Of a DNA stretch of 64,000 nucleotides, positions 54,740 through 62,648 are shown one piece after another. The notes beneath the pieces are model-generated. The model saw only the letters and a program-made list of their open reading frames with translations. It was not told where the DNA came from and ran no database searches. Position numbers and translations under genes: made by a program. Origin of the DNA: Caulobacter sp. (GTDB taxonomy: Bacteria; Pseudomonadota; Alphaproteobacteria; Caulobacterales; Caulobacteraceae); the NCBI GenBank assembly GCA_030680355.1, contig JAUXVF010000028.1:186001-250000 (forward strand), read 5' to 3'. Numbering within the stretch: position 1 is the first letter of the stretch; every line of letters begins with the position of its first letter.

Positions 54740-56557
54740 ATGTCGCCGCTGCCGCCTGTCGCGAAATCCGCCACCTCGGCCGCCGCACTGGGCTTCCCGG
54801 ACGCCGCAGCGATCCCGGCCCGCGCCAGGATGGCGGGCGAGGCCAGCGGAGAGGCCGGCTCCAGAGACGCCCTGAACCGCCTTGACGCGGCGCTGGGAGA
54901 ATTGACCGTGCTTCGCGTTCAACCCCTGCTCCACAAGGCGGTGGCCGCCCTGCAGGCCGATGACTTCCAGGCCGGTGGCGACCTCGCCATCAAGGCCCTG
55001 GAGATGGACGAGAAGAACGGCTTCGGCTGGTATCTTCTGGCCATCGCCCGCGAACGGGCCGGGGACTTCGCCTCGTCGGTGCGGTGCTATGAATCCGCCC
55101 TGACCCTGCTGCCCGACCATGCCGAGATCGCCAACGACATGGGCCGCCTCGCCTACCGCATGGGCATGACGGAAACGGCCGAAAAGCTCTTCGCTCACTT
55201 TGTCGCCAGCCATCCGACCTCGCATGAAGGGGCCAACAATCTTGCCTGCGCCATCCGCGATCAGGGCCGGTTCGCCGAGGCTGTCGACATTTTGCGTCCC
55301 GCCATCGCCGCCAACCCTGAGAACGCGCTGCTCTGGAACACCCTGGGCACCGTCGTCGGCGAGGAAGGCGACCCGCAGACCTCGGTGACCTTCTTTGACG
55401 AGGCCCTCCGATACGACGCCGCCTTCGCCAAGGCCCGGTACAATCGCGGCAACGCCCGGCTGGTGCTCGGCGACCTCGACGGCGCGCTCGAGGACTGCGA
55501 GACGGCCATGACGGCAAAGATGGGTGAAGACGAGCGGCTGATGATGCTGCTGGCCCGATCGACGATCCGTCTTGCCCGCGGTGAGGTTGGCGAGGGATGG
55601 GACGACTACGAGGCCCGCCTGGACCCGAAATTCGCCGACGTCACCCATTTCATGATCGAGGCGCCCCGCTGGACGCCTGACAGCGACATCGCCGGCAAGA
55701 CCCTGCTGCTGATGGGCGAACAGGGGCTTGGCGATGAGGCCATGTTCGCCAACGTCGTTCCCGACCTGCTGGAGGCGCTCGGCCCCGACGGCAAACTGCT
55801 GCTGGCTGTCGAGCCCCGGCTGGTGACGCTGTTCCAACGCGCGTTTCCGTCCGCCGTCGTCGGAGCGCACAGCACCTGGAAGGTCGACGCCCACACCGTG
55901 CGCGGCGCGCCTTTCGCCGGCGATCACAGCCGGCTGGACTTCTGGACGCCGATCGCCTCGGTTCTCAGGCGGTTCCGGCGCTCGGCCGAAGCCTTTCCGA
56001 GCCGGCCCGGTTTCCTGACCCCTGATCCTGACCGCGTGGCCCACTGGCGCAAGCTTCTGCCGGCCGGTCCCAGGGTGGGGTTGCTGTGGAAGAGCCTGAT
56101 CAACAACGGCGCGCGCCATCGCTTCTTCTCGCCCTTCGCCCAGTGGGAGCCGGTGTTGGCGGTGCCTGGGGTGACCTTCGTCAATCTGCAGTATGGCGAC
56201 TGCGCCGCCGAGCTCGACCTTGTCCGACGCGACCTGGGCGTCGACGTCTGGTCCCCGCCGGGCATCGACCTGAAGCAGGACCTCGATGATGTCGCCGCCC
56301 TGGCCTGCGCCATGGATCTGGTGTTGGGCCCGGCCAACGCGACCAGCAGCATCGCCGCCGCCTGTGGCGCGCCGGTCTGGTTGCTGTCCACTCCCGGGGC
56401 CTGGACGCGGCTGGGGACCGATCGGATGCCCTGGTATCCCCAGGCGCGGGTCTTTGTGCCACCGGGACTTGGCCAGTGGGCGCCGGCGATGCAGGCCATG
56501 GCCGAGGCGCTGGCGGCGGCCTTCCCGGCAGGAACCAAAACCGACCCGGTGAATTGA
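54740..56557 (+). CDS. flmG: FlmG-like flagellin glycosyltransferase (TPR domain plus GT-B-like domain)
   Basis: A 605-residue cytoplasmic protein. Residues about 55-295 hold tandem TPRs (GFGWYLLAIARERAGDFASS, PDHAEIANDMGRLAYRMGMT, PENALLWNTLGTVVGEEGDP, AAFAKARYNRGNARLVLGDL). Residues about 330-595 form a GT9/GT41-like domain: TLLLMGEQGLGDEAMFANVV, GPRVGLLWKS, LQYGDCAAELD, MDLVLGPANATSSIAAACGA. This layout is that of Caulobacter FlmG, which transfers pseudaminic acid to flagellins, with the TPRs binding flagellin. The start was set at ATG 54740. Confidence 0.9.
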   Translation: MSPLPPVAKSATSAAALGFPDAAAIPARARMAGEASGEAGSRDALNRLDAALGELTVLRVQPLLHKAVAALQADDFQAGGDLAIKALEMDEKNGFGWYLLAIARERAGDFASSVRCYESALTLLPDHAEIANDMGRLAYRMGMTETAEKLFAHFVASHPTSHEGANNLACAIRDQGRFAEAVDILRPAIAANPENALLWNTLGTVVGEEGDPQTSVTFFDEALRYDAAFAKARYNRGNARLVLGDLDGALEDCETAMTAKMGEDERLMMLLARSTIRLARGEVGEGWDDYEARLDPKFADVTHFMIEAPRWTPDSDIAGKTLLLMGEQGLGDEAMFANVVPDLLEALGPDGKLLLAVEPRLVTLFQRAFPSAVVGAHSTWKVDAHTVRGAPFAGDHSRLDFWTPIASVLRRFRRSAEAFPSRPGFLTPDPDRVAHWRKLLPAGPRVGLLWKSLINNGARHRFFSPFAQWEPVLAVPGVTFVNLQYGDCAAELDLVRRDLGVDVWSPPGIDLKQDLDDVAALACAMDLVLGPANATSSIAAACGAPVWLLSTPGAWTRLGTDRMPWYPQARVFVPPGLGQWAPAMQAMAEALAAAFPAGTKTDPVN

Positions 56558-56604
56558 TTCCGTACACACCGGGCCGGTTTGGCTCGCTACATCCGGAGTT
56601 CGCC

Positions 56605-56772
56605 ATGACCACTCAATCCGTCAACACGTCGCGCGACAGCCACAAGCCGGTCGATCCCGCCGACAAGATCAAGGACGGCGCCGACAAACAGGTCGAAAAG
56701 AAGCTTGAGGAGGGTCTGAAAGAGACCTTCCCGGCCAGCGACCCGGTGTCGATCAATCCCGGCGCGGATTGA
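56605..56772 (+). CDS. Micro-protein with FPASDP motif (copy 1)
   Basis: A 55-residue, highly charged protein beginning MTTQSVNTSRDSHKPVDPAD, with Lys/Glu-rich helix (KKLEEGLKE) and the motif ETFPASDPVSINP. CCGGAG precedes the ATG. The motif E-x-T/S-FPASDP-x-SI is repeated in the small protein encoded next. Similar short proteins occur in other alphaproteobacteria; I know no function. It follows flmG by 47 bases. Confidence 0.7.
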   Translation: MTTQSVNTSRDSHKPVDPADKIKDGADKQVEKKLEEGLKETFPASDPVSINPGAD

Positions 56773-56780
56773 TCATCCAG

Positions 56781-56817
56781 GGCTGCCTCCCTACTTCAGT
56801 GAGAGAGGGAGGCAGCC
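56781..56817 (+). promoter_or_regulatory. Hairpin that buries the ribosome binding site of the second FPASDP micro-protein
   Basis: GGCTGCCTCCCT (56781-56792) and AGGGAGGCAGCC (56806-56817) form a perfect 12-bp stem with a 13-base loop. The right arm contains the Shine-Dalgarno AGGGAGG (56806-56812), and the stem ends one base before the ATG at 56818. The left arm starts nine bases after the stop of copy 1, so a terminating ribosome could disturb it. No T-run follows. Confidence 0.75.
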
Positions 56818-56973
56818 ATGCCCGCCAAATCGCCCGATACGACAACGCCTTCGTCGCCGAGCCGCGCGCACGAAGAAGAAGTCCTCGACGAGGCCCTGGA
56901 AGAGAGCTTTCCGGCCAGCGATCCCCCTTCGATAACCCGCCCCCATCCGCCCAGTCCGTCGAAACCGGCTTGA
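56818..56973 (+). CDS. Micro-protein with FPASDP motif (copy 2)
   Basis: A 51-residue protein: MPAKSPDTTTPSSPSRAHEE, an acidic helix (EEVLDEALEE), then ESFPASDPPSITR and a Pro-rich tail. It shares E-x-T/S-FPASDP-x-SI and a preceding acidic helix with copy 1, so the two are likely paralogues. AGGGAGG lies five bases before the ATG but is paired in a 12-bp hairpin. The reading frame is short but has coding-like third-base GC. Confidence 0.65.
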   Translation: MPAKSPDTTTPSSPSRAHEEEVLDEALEESFPASDPPSITRPHPPSPSKPA

Positions 56974-57050
56974 ATGTCGCGCGTCGGGCTTTAGGCTGCC
57001 CCTGAATTGAACGTTTGTTCGAATGCGCGTCACAGCGCCCAGGGGATTAC

Positions 57051-57923
57051 ATGAGCTCGCGTTTTGAAGGCACGACCGACTACGTCGCCACTGAAGATCT
57101 CAAGGTTGCGGTCAACGCCGCCATCGCGCTGGAACGGCCGCTGCTGATCAAGGGCGAACCGGGCACCGGCAAGACGGTGCTGGCCTACGAGATCGCCAAG
57201 TCCCTCGGCGCGCCGTTGATCACCTGGCACATCAAATCGACGACCAAGGCCAGCCAGGGCCTCTATGAATATGACGCCGTCACCCGTCTGCGCGACAGCC
57301 AACTGGGCGAGGAGCGGGTCAAGGACGTCCGCAACTACATCAAGAAGGGCAAGCTCTGGGAGGCCTTCGAGGCCCCGGCCCGGCCCGTTCTCCTGATCGA
57401 CGAGATCGACAAGGCCGACATCGAATTCCCCAACGACCTCCTGCAGGAGCTCGATCGGATGGAATTCTATGTCTACGAGACCGACGAGACGATCTCGGCC
57501 AAGGTCCGCCCGATCATCATCATCACCTCCAACAACGAGAAGGAACTGCCGGACGCCTTCCTGCGCCGCTGCTTCTTCCACTACATCCGCTTCCCCGAAC
57601 CGGAGGTGATGCAGTCGATCGTCGACGTCCACTTCCCCGGCATCAAGGCCAAGCTGGTCGCCGAGGCGATGCGCATCTTCTACGACATGCGCAAGGTGCC
57701 CGGCCTGAAGAAGAAGCCGTCCACGTCCGAGCTTCTCGACTGGCTCAAGCTGCTGATGATCGAGGACATCGACGAGGCGACCCTGCGCGAAAAGGATCCG
57801 ACCAAACTGATCCCGCCGCTGCACGGCGCGCTGCTCAAGAACGAGCAGGACGTCCACCTGTTCGAGCGCCTGGCCTTCCTGGCGCGGCGCGAAGGCGCGG
57901 GCGGCGGCCGCCCCGGCCAGTAG
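57051..57923 (+). CDS. MoxR-family AAA+ ATPase
   Basis: A 290-residue ATPase. Walker A is LIKGEPGTGKT, Walker B VLLIDEIDKAD, sensor 1 IIITSNNEKELPD and arginine finger region FLRRCFFHYI. The lid domain contains RIFYDMRKVPGLKKKPSTSE and LIPPLHGALLKNEQD. MoxR proteins act as chaperones, usually with a von Willebrand A partner encoded next; here the next gene is a lipoprotein and no VWA gene is seen. AGGGG precedes the ATG. Confidence 0.94.
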   Translation: MSSRFEGTTDYVATEDLKVAVNAAIALERPLLIKGEPGTGKTVLAYEIAKSLGAPLITWHIKSTTKASQGLYEYDAVTRLRDSQLGEERVKDVRNYIKKGKLWEAFEAPARPVLLIDEIDKADIEFPNDLLQELDRMEFYVYETDETISAKVRPIIIITSNNEKELPDAFLRRCFFHYIRFPEPEVMQSIVDVHFPGIKAKLVAEAMRIFYDMRKVPGLKKKPSTSELLDWLKLLMIEDIDEATLREKDPTKLIPPLHGALLKNEQDVHLFERLAFLARREGAGGGRPGQ

Positions 57924-58008
57924 GCCGGCCGGAAGCCTTACCGCGATTTCACTGGACCCCTCCCCGGCGGGCAAGCACCTTCCCGTCGAGACTTGGAGGG
58001 ACCATTCG

Positions 58009-58743
58009 ATGAACCGTTTCGCTCTGCTGGCCGCCGGCTGCGCCGCCCTGGCCCTTGCCGGCTGTGATCACCCCGACGCCAAACGGCAGCGGGCGGAACA
58101 GGCGCTGAAGGTGGTCAGCAAGCTGGACTGCCCTGAAACCCAGGGCGAGCTCAAACGCGTCAGCGCGGCGGCCGACGGTCGCAGTTGCGCCTACAGCGCC
58201 GATGGCGCCGAGGTGAACTTGACCATCGTGCCTCTGGAAAACGGCGACGCCGCCGCCGCCCTGGCGCCCATTGAGGCTCAACTGCGCACGCTGATGCCGG
58301 CCCGGGCCGCCGACAAGGCCGGCGTCAAGGCCGATGCCGGCGACGACGAACAGGTCGACATCCGACTGCCCGGTATTTCGATCCGGGCCAACGACGCCGG
58401 CGCCAACATCAATGTGGCCGGCGCGCGCATCAACGCCAGCGACGACAGCGCCGAGATCAGGATCTCGCGCAATGTCGACATCGAGCGCGAAGGTCGCGGC
58501 GACCGCCGGCGGGACGAAGGCGTCTTCTCCCGCCTCATTCTCGCCAGCGACAAATCGACCACCGACTGGAAGATGGTCGCCTATGACGCCCGCGGCCCCA
58601 AGGGCGGGCCACTGGTCGTGGCCACCCTCAAGGCGCGGGCCGACGGCGACGGGGACCACGACGTTCTCGACGATGTCGACGATCTGGTGCGCCTCAACGT
58701 CGGCGGCCGCCACAAGGGCCGTATCAGGCTTGGACGGGACTGA
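58009..58743 (+). CDS. Putative lipoprotein of unknown function
   Basis: A 244-residue protein: MNRFALLAAGCAALALAGCD has lipobox LAGC, with GGAGG before the ATG. The mature part has two Cys near the start (KLDCPETQGELKR and GRSCAYSADGAEVNL), a middle section with repeated Asp/Ala/Asn-rich beta strands (IRANDAGANINVAGARINAS), an Arg/Asp patch and an acidic DGDGDHDVLDDVDD. Family unknown. Its end overlaps the convergent gene by 20 bases. Confidence 0.83.
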   Translation: MNRFALLAAGCAALALAGCDHPDAKRQRAEQALKVVSKLDCPETQGELKRVSAAADGRSCAYSADGAEVNLTIVPLENGDAAAALAPIEAQLRTLMPARAADKAGVKADAGDDEQVDIRLPGISIRANDAGANINVAGARINASDDSAEIRISRNVDIEREGRGDRRRDEGVFSRLILASDKSTTDWKMVAYDARGPKGGPLVVATLKARADGDGDHDVLDDVDDLVRLNVGGRHKGRIRLGRD

Positions 58744-59101
58744 CCTCGGTCACCTTGTAGGCCAGCATGCGGCCATCCTCGTCGGCCACGGACACATATT
58801 CGCCGACGGCGAACCGGTGCTCGCCCAGGCGGAACACCGGTTCGTCGTCATCGTCGGCGCTGGCGTCGTAGTCGAAAAACCAAACCTGGCGACGATGATT
58901 CAGGAGCCCGGTGACGGCGTCCTCGTCGGGCGCGAACCGGCGCACGGTGCATTGGTCCTTGTTGGCCGCGAACCGGTCCTTGTCGAGCTTGCCGTCGGTC
59001 AGCAACGGCGCGACCAGGGTGTAGCCGCGGTGGTCGTCACCGTCGGCGAATTCGGTTCCCGGATTGCGCGCAAGGCGCATCACTATGCGCGAAAGCGTCA
59101 T
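58724..59101 (-). CDS. Small conserved-looking soluble protein of unknown function
   Basis: A 125-residue protein with no signal peptide: MTLSRIVMRLARNPGTEFAD, DDHRGYTLVAPLLTDGKLDK, then RRFAPDEDAVTGLLNHRRQV and an acidic stretch DYDASADDDDEPVFRLGEHR. I recall similar hypothetical proteins in Rhizobiales and Caulobacterales, without a function. It lies 22 bases after the universal stress protein gene and is probably in its operon, so could share its low-oxygen or stress regulation. Confidence 0.78.
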   Translation of the reverse strand: MTLSRIVMRLARNPGTEFADGDDHRGYTLVAPLLTDGKLDKDRFAANKDQCTVRRFAPDEDAVTGLLNHRRQVWFFDYDASADDDDEPVFRLGEHRFAVGEYVSVADEDGRMLAYKVTEVSPVQA

Positions 59102-59123
59102 GGTTTCCTTCTTTCTCTGAATG

Positions 59124-59936
59124 TCAGTGCGACAGGAACAGCGACGGGCCGTCGTTGTTCAGCAATGTGCGTGTCGTGCCGCCGAAAATGTACTCCTGAA
59201 GGCGCGGATGGCCGAAGGCCCCGGCCACCAGAATGTCGGCGGACAACCGTTGAGCGGCAGCCAGCAGGAGTTCGGCGGCGTCGCCCGATTCCTCGATCCG
59301 TTCGATCTCGGCCGTGACGCCCCGTGCGGCGTAGTAACTCTGCAGCCGGGTGGGGTCGAAACTGCGCGACGACGAGGCGGGCGCGGCGATGATTACCACC
59401 CGGCTTGCTTTCTCCAGCAGCGGCAGGGCGAGACGGGCGGCCCGACTGGCTTCCTTGCCGCCGTCCCAGGCGATGGCCACCACGCCGTCTGCCTTCAGGC
59501 CTGCTCGCGCGACGATCGTCGGTCGCTGTTCGTCGGCCACGATCTGCTGGAAGGCTTCCGCCAGAGGGCCGCGCCCGCGGGCTGATTCGTCGCCGAACAT
59601 CACTACGTCGGACAACCGCCCCTCCATCGACAGCCCGGCCCAGACCGGTGTCTCCAGGGACGTGAAGCTGACCTTGTCGTATCCGCAGGCGGCCGCGGCG
59701 GCGCGGGCGGAGCGTTCGCCCTCGGCGGCCGCTTCCTTGAGGCTGTCCATGGCGGTGATCTGGACCCCGCCCATGAAGCCTTCGCCCATCCAGGGCATCA
59801 GGTCGGCGATATCGGCCGGCGCGTGCACAGCGGCGACCTCGGCCTTGAACGGCCCAGCCAGCGTCGTCGCGGCCTTCAGGATATCCGCGTCGTGCGCTCC
59901 GCCCGCCAGCGGCGCCATGATCCTAGCCCAGCTCAT
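59124..59936 (-). CDS. Universal stress protein (tandem UspA domains)
   Basis: A 270-residue protein with two Usp domains. The first (about 1-145) is degenerate; the second (about 150-270) keeps the C-terminal pattern DILVAGAFGHPRLQEYIFGG TTRTLL of nucleotide-binding Usp proteins. GGGAG precedes the ATG. A near-perfect FNR/FixK box lies 50 bases upstream, well placed to activate it when oxygen is low, as several usp genes are in alphaproteobacteria. Confidence 0.9.
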   Translation of the reverse strand: MSWARIMAPLAGGAHDADILKAATTLAGPFKAEVAAVHAPADIADLMPWMGEGFMGGVQITAMDSLKEAAAEGERSARAAAAACGYDKVSFTSLETPVWAGLSMEGRLSDVVMFGDESARGRGPLAEAFQQIVADEQRPTIVARAGLKADGVVAIAWDGGKEASRAARLALPLLEKASRVVIIAAPASSSRSFDPTRLQSYYAARGVTAEIERIEESGDAAELLLAAAQRLSADILVAGAFGHPRLQEYIFGGTTRTLLNNDGPSLFLSH

Positions 59937-59985
59937 AAATAGTCTCCCTCATACCAAACCGTGATCGCAGGACCCGGCGTGGACA

Positions 59986-59999
59986 TTGATCTTTGTCAA
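59986..59999. promoter_or_regulatory. FNR/FixK-type box between usp and HD gene
   Basis: TTGATCTTTGTCAA matches TTGAT-N4-ATCAA at 9 of 10 defined positions. Its centre is 56 bases from the usp start codon and 51 from that of the divergent HD gene. If it sits at -41.5, transcription of usp would start about 15 bases before its ATG. Confidence 0.65.
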
Positions 60000-60043
60000 A
60001 CGATGCGCCAGTTGGAGCGCCCTGTCTAAGAAGGAACGAACGA

Positions 60044-60697
60044 GTGACGAAAGGGCTCCGAAGCGCGCGGCCGACCAAGACGCCGCCAAGGGCCTGGCAG
60101 CGGATGCTGTCCGGTCGCCGACTTGACCTTCTCGACCCCTCTCCCGTCGACATCGAGATCGAGGACATCGCCCACGGCTTGGCGCGCGTGGCGCGCTGGA
60201 ACGGGCAGACCATCGGCGAGCACGGCTTCTCCGTCGCGCAGCATTCCATGGTGGTGGAAGACATCGTCGCCCACATCCAGCCGACCGTCGATCCCAAGTG
60301 GCGACTGGCCGCCCTGCTTCATGACGCGTCCGAATACGTGATCGGCGACATGATCAGCCCGTTCAAGGCGGCGCTGGGGGTCAGCTACAAGGATTTCGAG
60401 GAACGGCTCGAGCACGCCATCCACGCCCGGTTCGGCCTGCCCGCCAAGACGCCCGTCGCCATCAAGAAGCTGATCAAACAGGCCGACCGGGCCTGCGCCT
60501 ATTTCGAAGCCACCCAGCTGGCCGGCTTCAGCCCCGAGGAAGCCCTGTCGATCTTCGGCGCGCCGCCGCAAGGGTTTACGATCACCATCGACCCCCAGGC
60601 CCCCAGCGAAGCGCAGGAACGCTACGTCCACCGCTTCCACGTCCTGTCCGAGGCGGCGGGGTTCGAGCCGGTTCAGGCGGCCTTCAACACCGAGTGA
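60044..60697 (+). CDS. HD-family phosphohydrolase (YfbR-like), GTG start
   Basis: A 217-residue HD protein. Motifs: NGQTIGEHGFSVAQHSMVVE (His), ALLHDASEYVIGDMISPFKA (His-Asp and catalytic Glu) and KQADRACAYFEATQL (distal Asp). The pattern resembles 5'-deoxynucleotidase YfbR-like HD enzymes, but the substrate is not proven. AAGGA lies eight bases before the GTG. It is divergent from usp and shares an FNR-type box with it. Confidence 0.87.
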   Translation: MTKGLRSARPTKTPPRAWQRMLSGRRLDLLDPSPVDIEIEDIAHGLARVARWNGQTIGEHGFSVAQHSMVVEDIVAHIQPTVDPKWRLAALLHDASEYVIGDMISPFKAALGVSYKDFEERLEHAIHARFGLPAKTPVAIKKLIKQADRACAYFEATQLAGFSPEEALSIFGAPPQGFTITIDPQAPSEAQERYVHRFHVLSEAAGFEPVQAAFNTE

Positions 60698-60757
60698 GTC
60701 GGCCGGTAGTGCTGAACACCCTCCCGCGCGGCGGACGCGGGTGCTAGCAACGGCGCC

Positions 60758-61738
60758 ATGACCCAGTCCGTCGTCATCGGCCTTTCCGCCGTCATCGTGG
60801 CCATCCGCGCCGGAGAGGCGGTGGTTCTCACCGTCCGGCCCCATGCCGCGGCCAGTGACCGGGGCTCGGCCCTGACCGGCCTGCCGTTCGGCCCCTTCGA
60901 TCCCGAAAACCATCGTACCTTCGAGATCGCCCTGCGCGAGTTCGTGTCCGAACAGACCCGCTTTGACCTCGGTTATGTCGAACAGCTCTACACCTTCGGC
61001 AACAAGGGTCGAGACACGCCAAGGGCCGAGGTCGGGGCCGGGGCGGCCCGGGTTGTCTCGGTCTGTTACCTGGCGTTGACGCCAAACGCCGTGGACACTG
61101 ACGCCCCCGACAGCGCCTGGGCGCCCTGGTCGCGGTTCTTTCCGTGGGAAGACTGGCGGCAGGGTCGGCCGGCCCTGATCGACGAAACCATCGCCCCGGC
61201 CCTGAGGACCTGGGCAGGGACGGACGAGGAGCGGCTGGCCAGGGCGCGGCTCCTGTTCGCCCTGGACGACGCCGGCTGGAACGAGGAGCGGGTTCTGGAC
61301 CGCTATGAGCTGCTCTACGAGGCCGGCCTGGCGCCCGAAGCCAATCGGGACCGGGCGCGCGAGCGGGGGGAGGCTGCGGCCGAACCGGCAGCCCTGTCAC
61401 CGGCTCTCGGCGAGCCCATGCTGTCGGACCACCGCCGCATCCTGGCGACCGGTCTGGGACGCCTGCGCGGAAAGCTCAAATATCGCCCAGTCGTGTTCGA
61501 GCTGATGCCGCCGGAGTTCACGCTCTCGGCTCTCCAGCGGGCGGTGGAAGCCATCGTCGGTGTTTCGCTGCACAAACAGAACTTCCGGCGCGTGGTCGAG
61601 CGCATCGATCTGGTCGAGGGCCTCGGCCGCATGGACACCGAGACCGGCGGCCGGCCGGCCGAACTCTTCCGGTTTCGCCGCGAGCTGCTTACTCAGCGGC
61701 CTGCAGGGGGATTGTCTCTTCCGATGCAGCGGGACTGA
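60758..61738 (+). CDS. NadQ/NrtR-like NAD-metabolism regulator (degenerate Nudix plus winged helix)
   Basis: A 326-residue protein. The N-terminal part (to about residue 150) has a Nudix-like fold with a degenerate box (ALREFVSEQTRF), so catalysis is unlikely. The C-terminal part (about 225-315) is like the winged-helix domain of NrtR proteins: KYRPVVFELMPPEFTLSALQ and KQNFRRVVERIDLVEGLG. COG4111-type proteins (NadQ) repress NAD synthesis genes in alphaproteobacteria. No nad gene is seen here. Its 3' end overlaps the convergent gene by 50 bases. Confidence 0.75.
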   Translation: MTQSVVIGLSAVIVAIRAGEAVVLTVRPHAAASDRGSALTGLPFGPFDPENHRTFEIALREFVSEQTRFDLGYVEQLYTFGNKGRDTPRAEVGAGAARVVSVCYLALTPNAVDTDAPDSAWAPWSRFFPWEDWRQGRPALIDETIAPALRTWAGTDEERLARARLLFALDDAGWNEERVLDRYELLYEAGLAPEANRDRARERGEAAAEPAALSPALGEPMLSDHRRILATGLGRLRGKLKYRPVVFELMPPEFTLSALQRAVEAIVGVSLHKQNFRRVVERIDLVEGLGRMDTETGGRPAELFRFRRELLTQRPAGGLSLPMQRD

Positions 61739-62648
61739 CCGTCGCCATCCGCGCCCGCCATTTCGCCTTCAACGTCGCGGAGGTGTCGCGCGAGCCGTCC
61801 GGACTCCAGCCCGGTGGCCCGAACAGGTAGCCGATCACCTCGCGGATCGACCGTGATCCCGCCAGGTCCTTGCCGATGGCCATCCACTCATGGAAAGCGA
61901 CCCGGAAGATGTTGAAATCGCCAAGGTTGTGGACAATCCCGTAGCGACAGGCCTCGGCGTCATCTTCCGGGATATAGCTGCCGAACATCCGGTCCCAGAT
62001 GATCAGGATGCCGGCGTAGTTGGCGTCCAGGTACCGCGGATTGCGCGCATGGTGGACGCGGTGATGCGACGGCGTGTTGAACACCGCCTCGAACCAGCGC
62101 GGCATCCGGCGGACAGCCTCGGTGTGGATCCAGTACTGGTAGACCAGACTGATCCCCTTCTGGATCACCACCATGGCCGGCGGGAAGCCCAGGAAGACCA
62201 GCGGCAGCCAGAGCAGCCAGGTGCCGGCCAGCCCGCCGGTCCAGGTCTGTCGCAGGGCCGTGGCCAGGTTGTAGTGCTGGGAAGTGTGGTGGTTGACGTG
62301 GCTGGCCCACCAGAAGCGGCGTTCATGCGAGAGGCGGTGGAACCAGTAGTAGGTCAGGTCCTCAAGGAAGAAGACCGCGACCCAGGCCCACCAGGCCGTC
62401 ATCGGGATGTCGAACAGGTGATATTTGTAGACCCAAAGGGACGCCGCGAAGATCACGCCGCCGGTGATGGCGCCGGCGATCGAACTGCCGAGACCCATGC
62501 CCAGCGAGGTCGCGGTGTCCTTGACCTCATAAACCGCGCGGACCTTACCCAACCGCGCGAGGATGATTTCCAGCAGGATCGTGACCACGAACACCGGAAT
62601 GGCCAGGTCGACCGGACTGAAGGCTGGTGTGATCGGATCGAGAGTCAT
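61689..62648 (-). CDS. Sterol desaturase / fatty acid hydroxylase family membrane enzyme
   Basis: A 319-residue protein with about four membrane helices and the di-iron His boxes: HRLSHE, HVNHHTSQHYN and HHRVHHARNP. The family hydroxylates or desaturates lipids, including carotenoids, hopanoids and alkylglycerols. Substrate cannot be chosen. It starts at ATG 62648, overlapping the upstream small gene by ATGA. Its last 50 bases overlap the NadQ-like gene on the other strand. Confidence 0.92.
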   Translation of the reverse strand: MTLDPITPAFSPVDLAIPVFVVTILLEIILARLGKVRAVYEVKDTATSLGMGLGSSIAGAITGGVIFAASLWVYKYHLFDIPMTAWWAWVAVFFLEDLTYYWFHRLSHERRFWWASHVNHHTSQHYNLATALRQTWTGGLAGTWLLWLPLVFLGFPPAMVVIQKGISLVYQYWIHTEAVRRMPRWFEAVFNTPSHHRVHHARNPRYLDANYAGILIIWDRMFGSYIPEDDAEACRYGIVHNLGDFNIFRVAFHEWMAIGKDLAGSRSIREVIGYLFGPPGWSPDGSRDTSATLKAKWRARMATVSPAASEETIPLQAAE

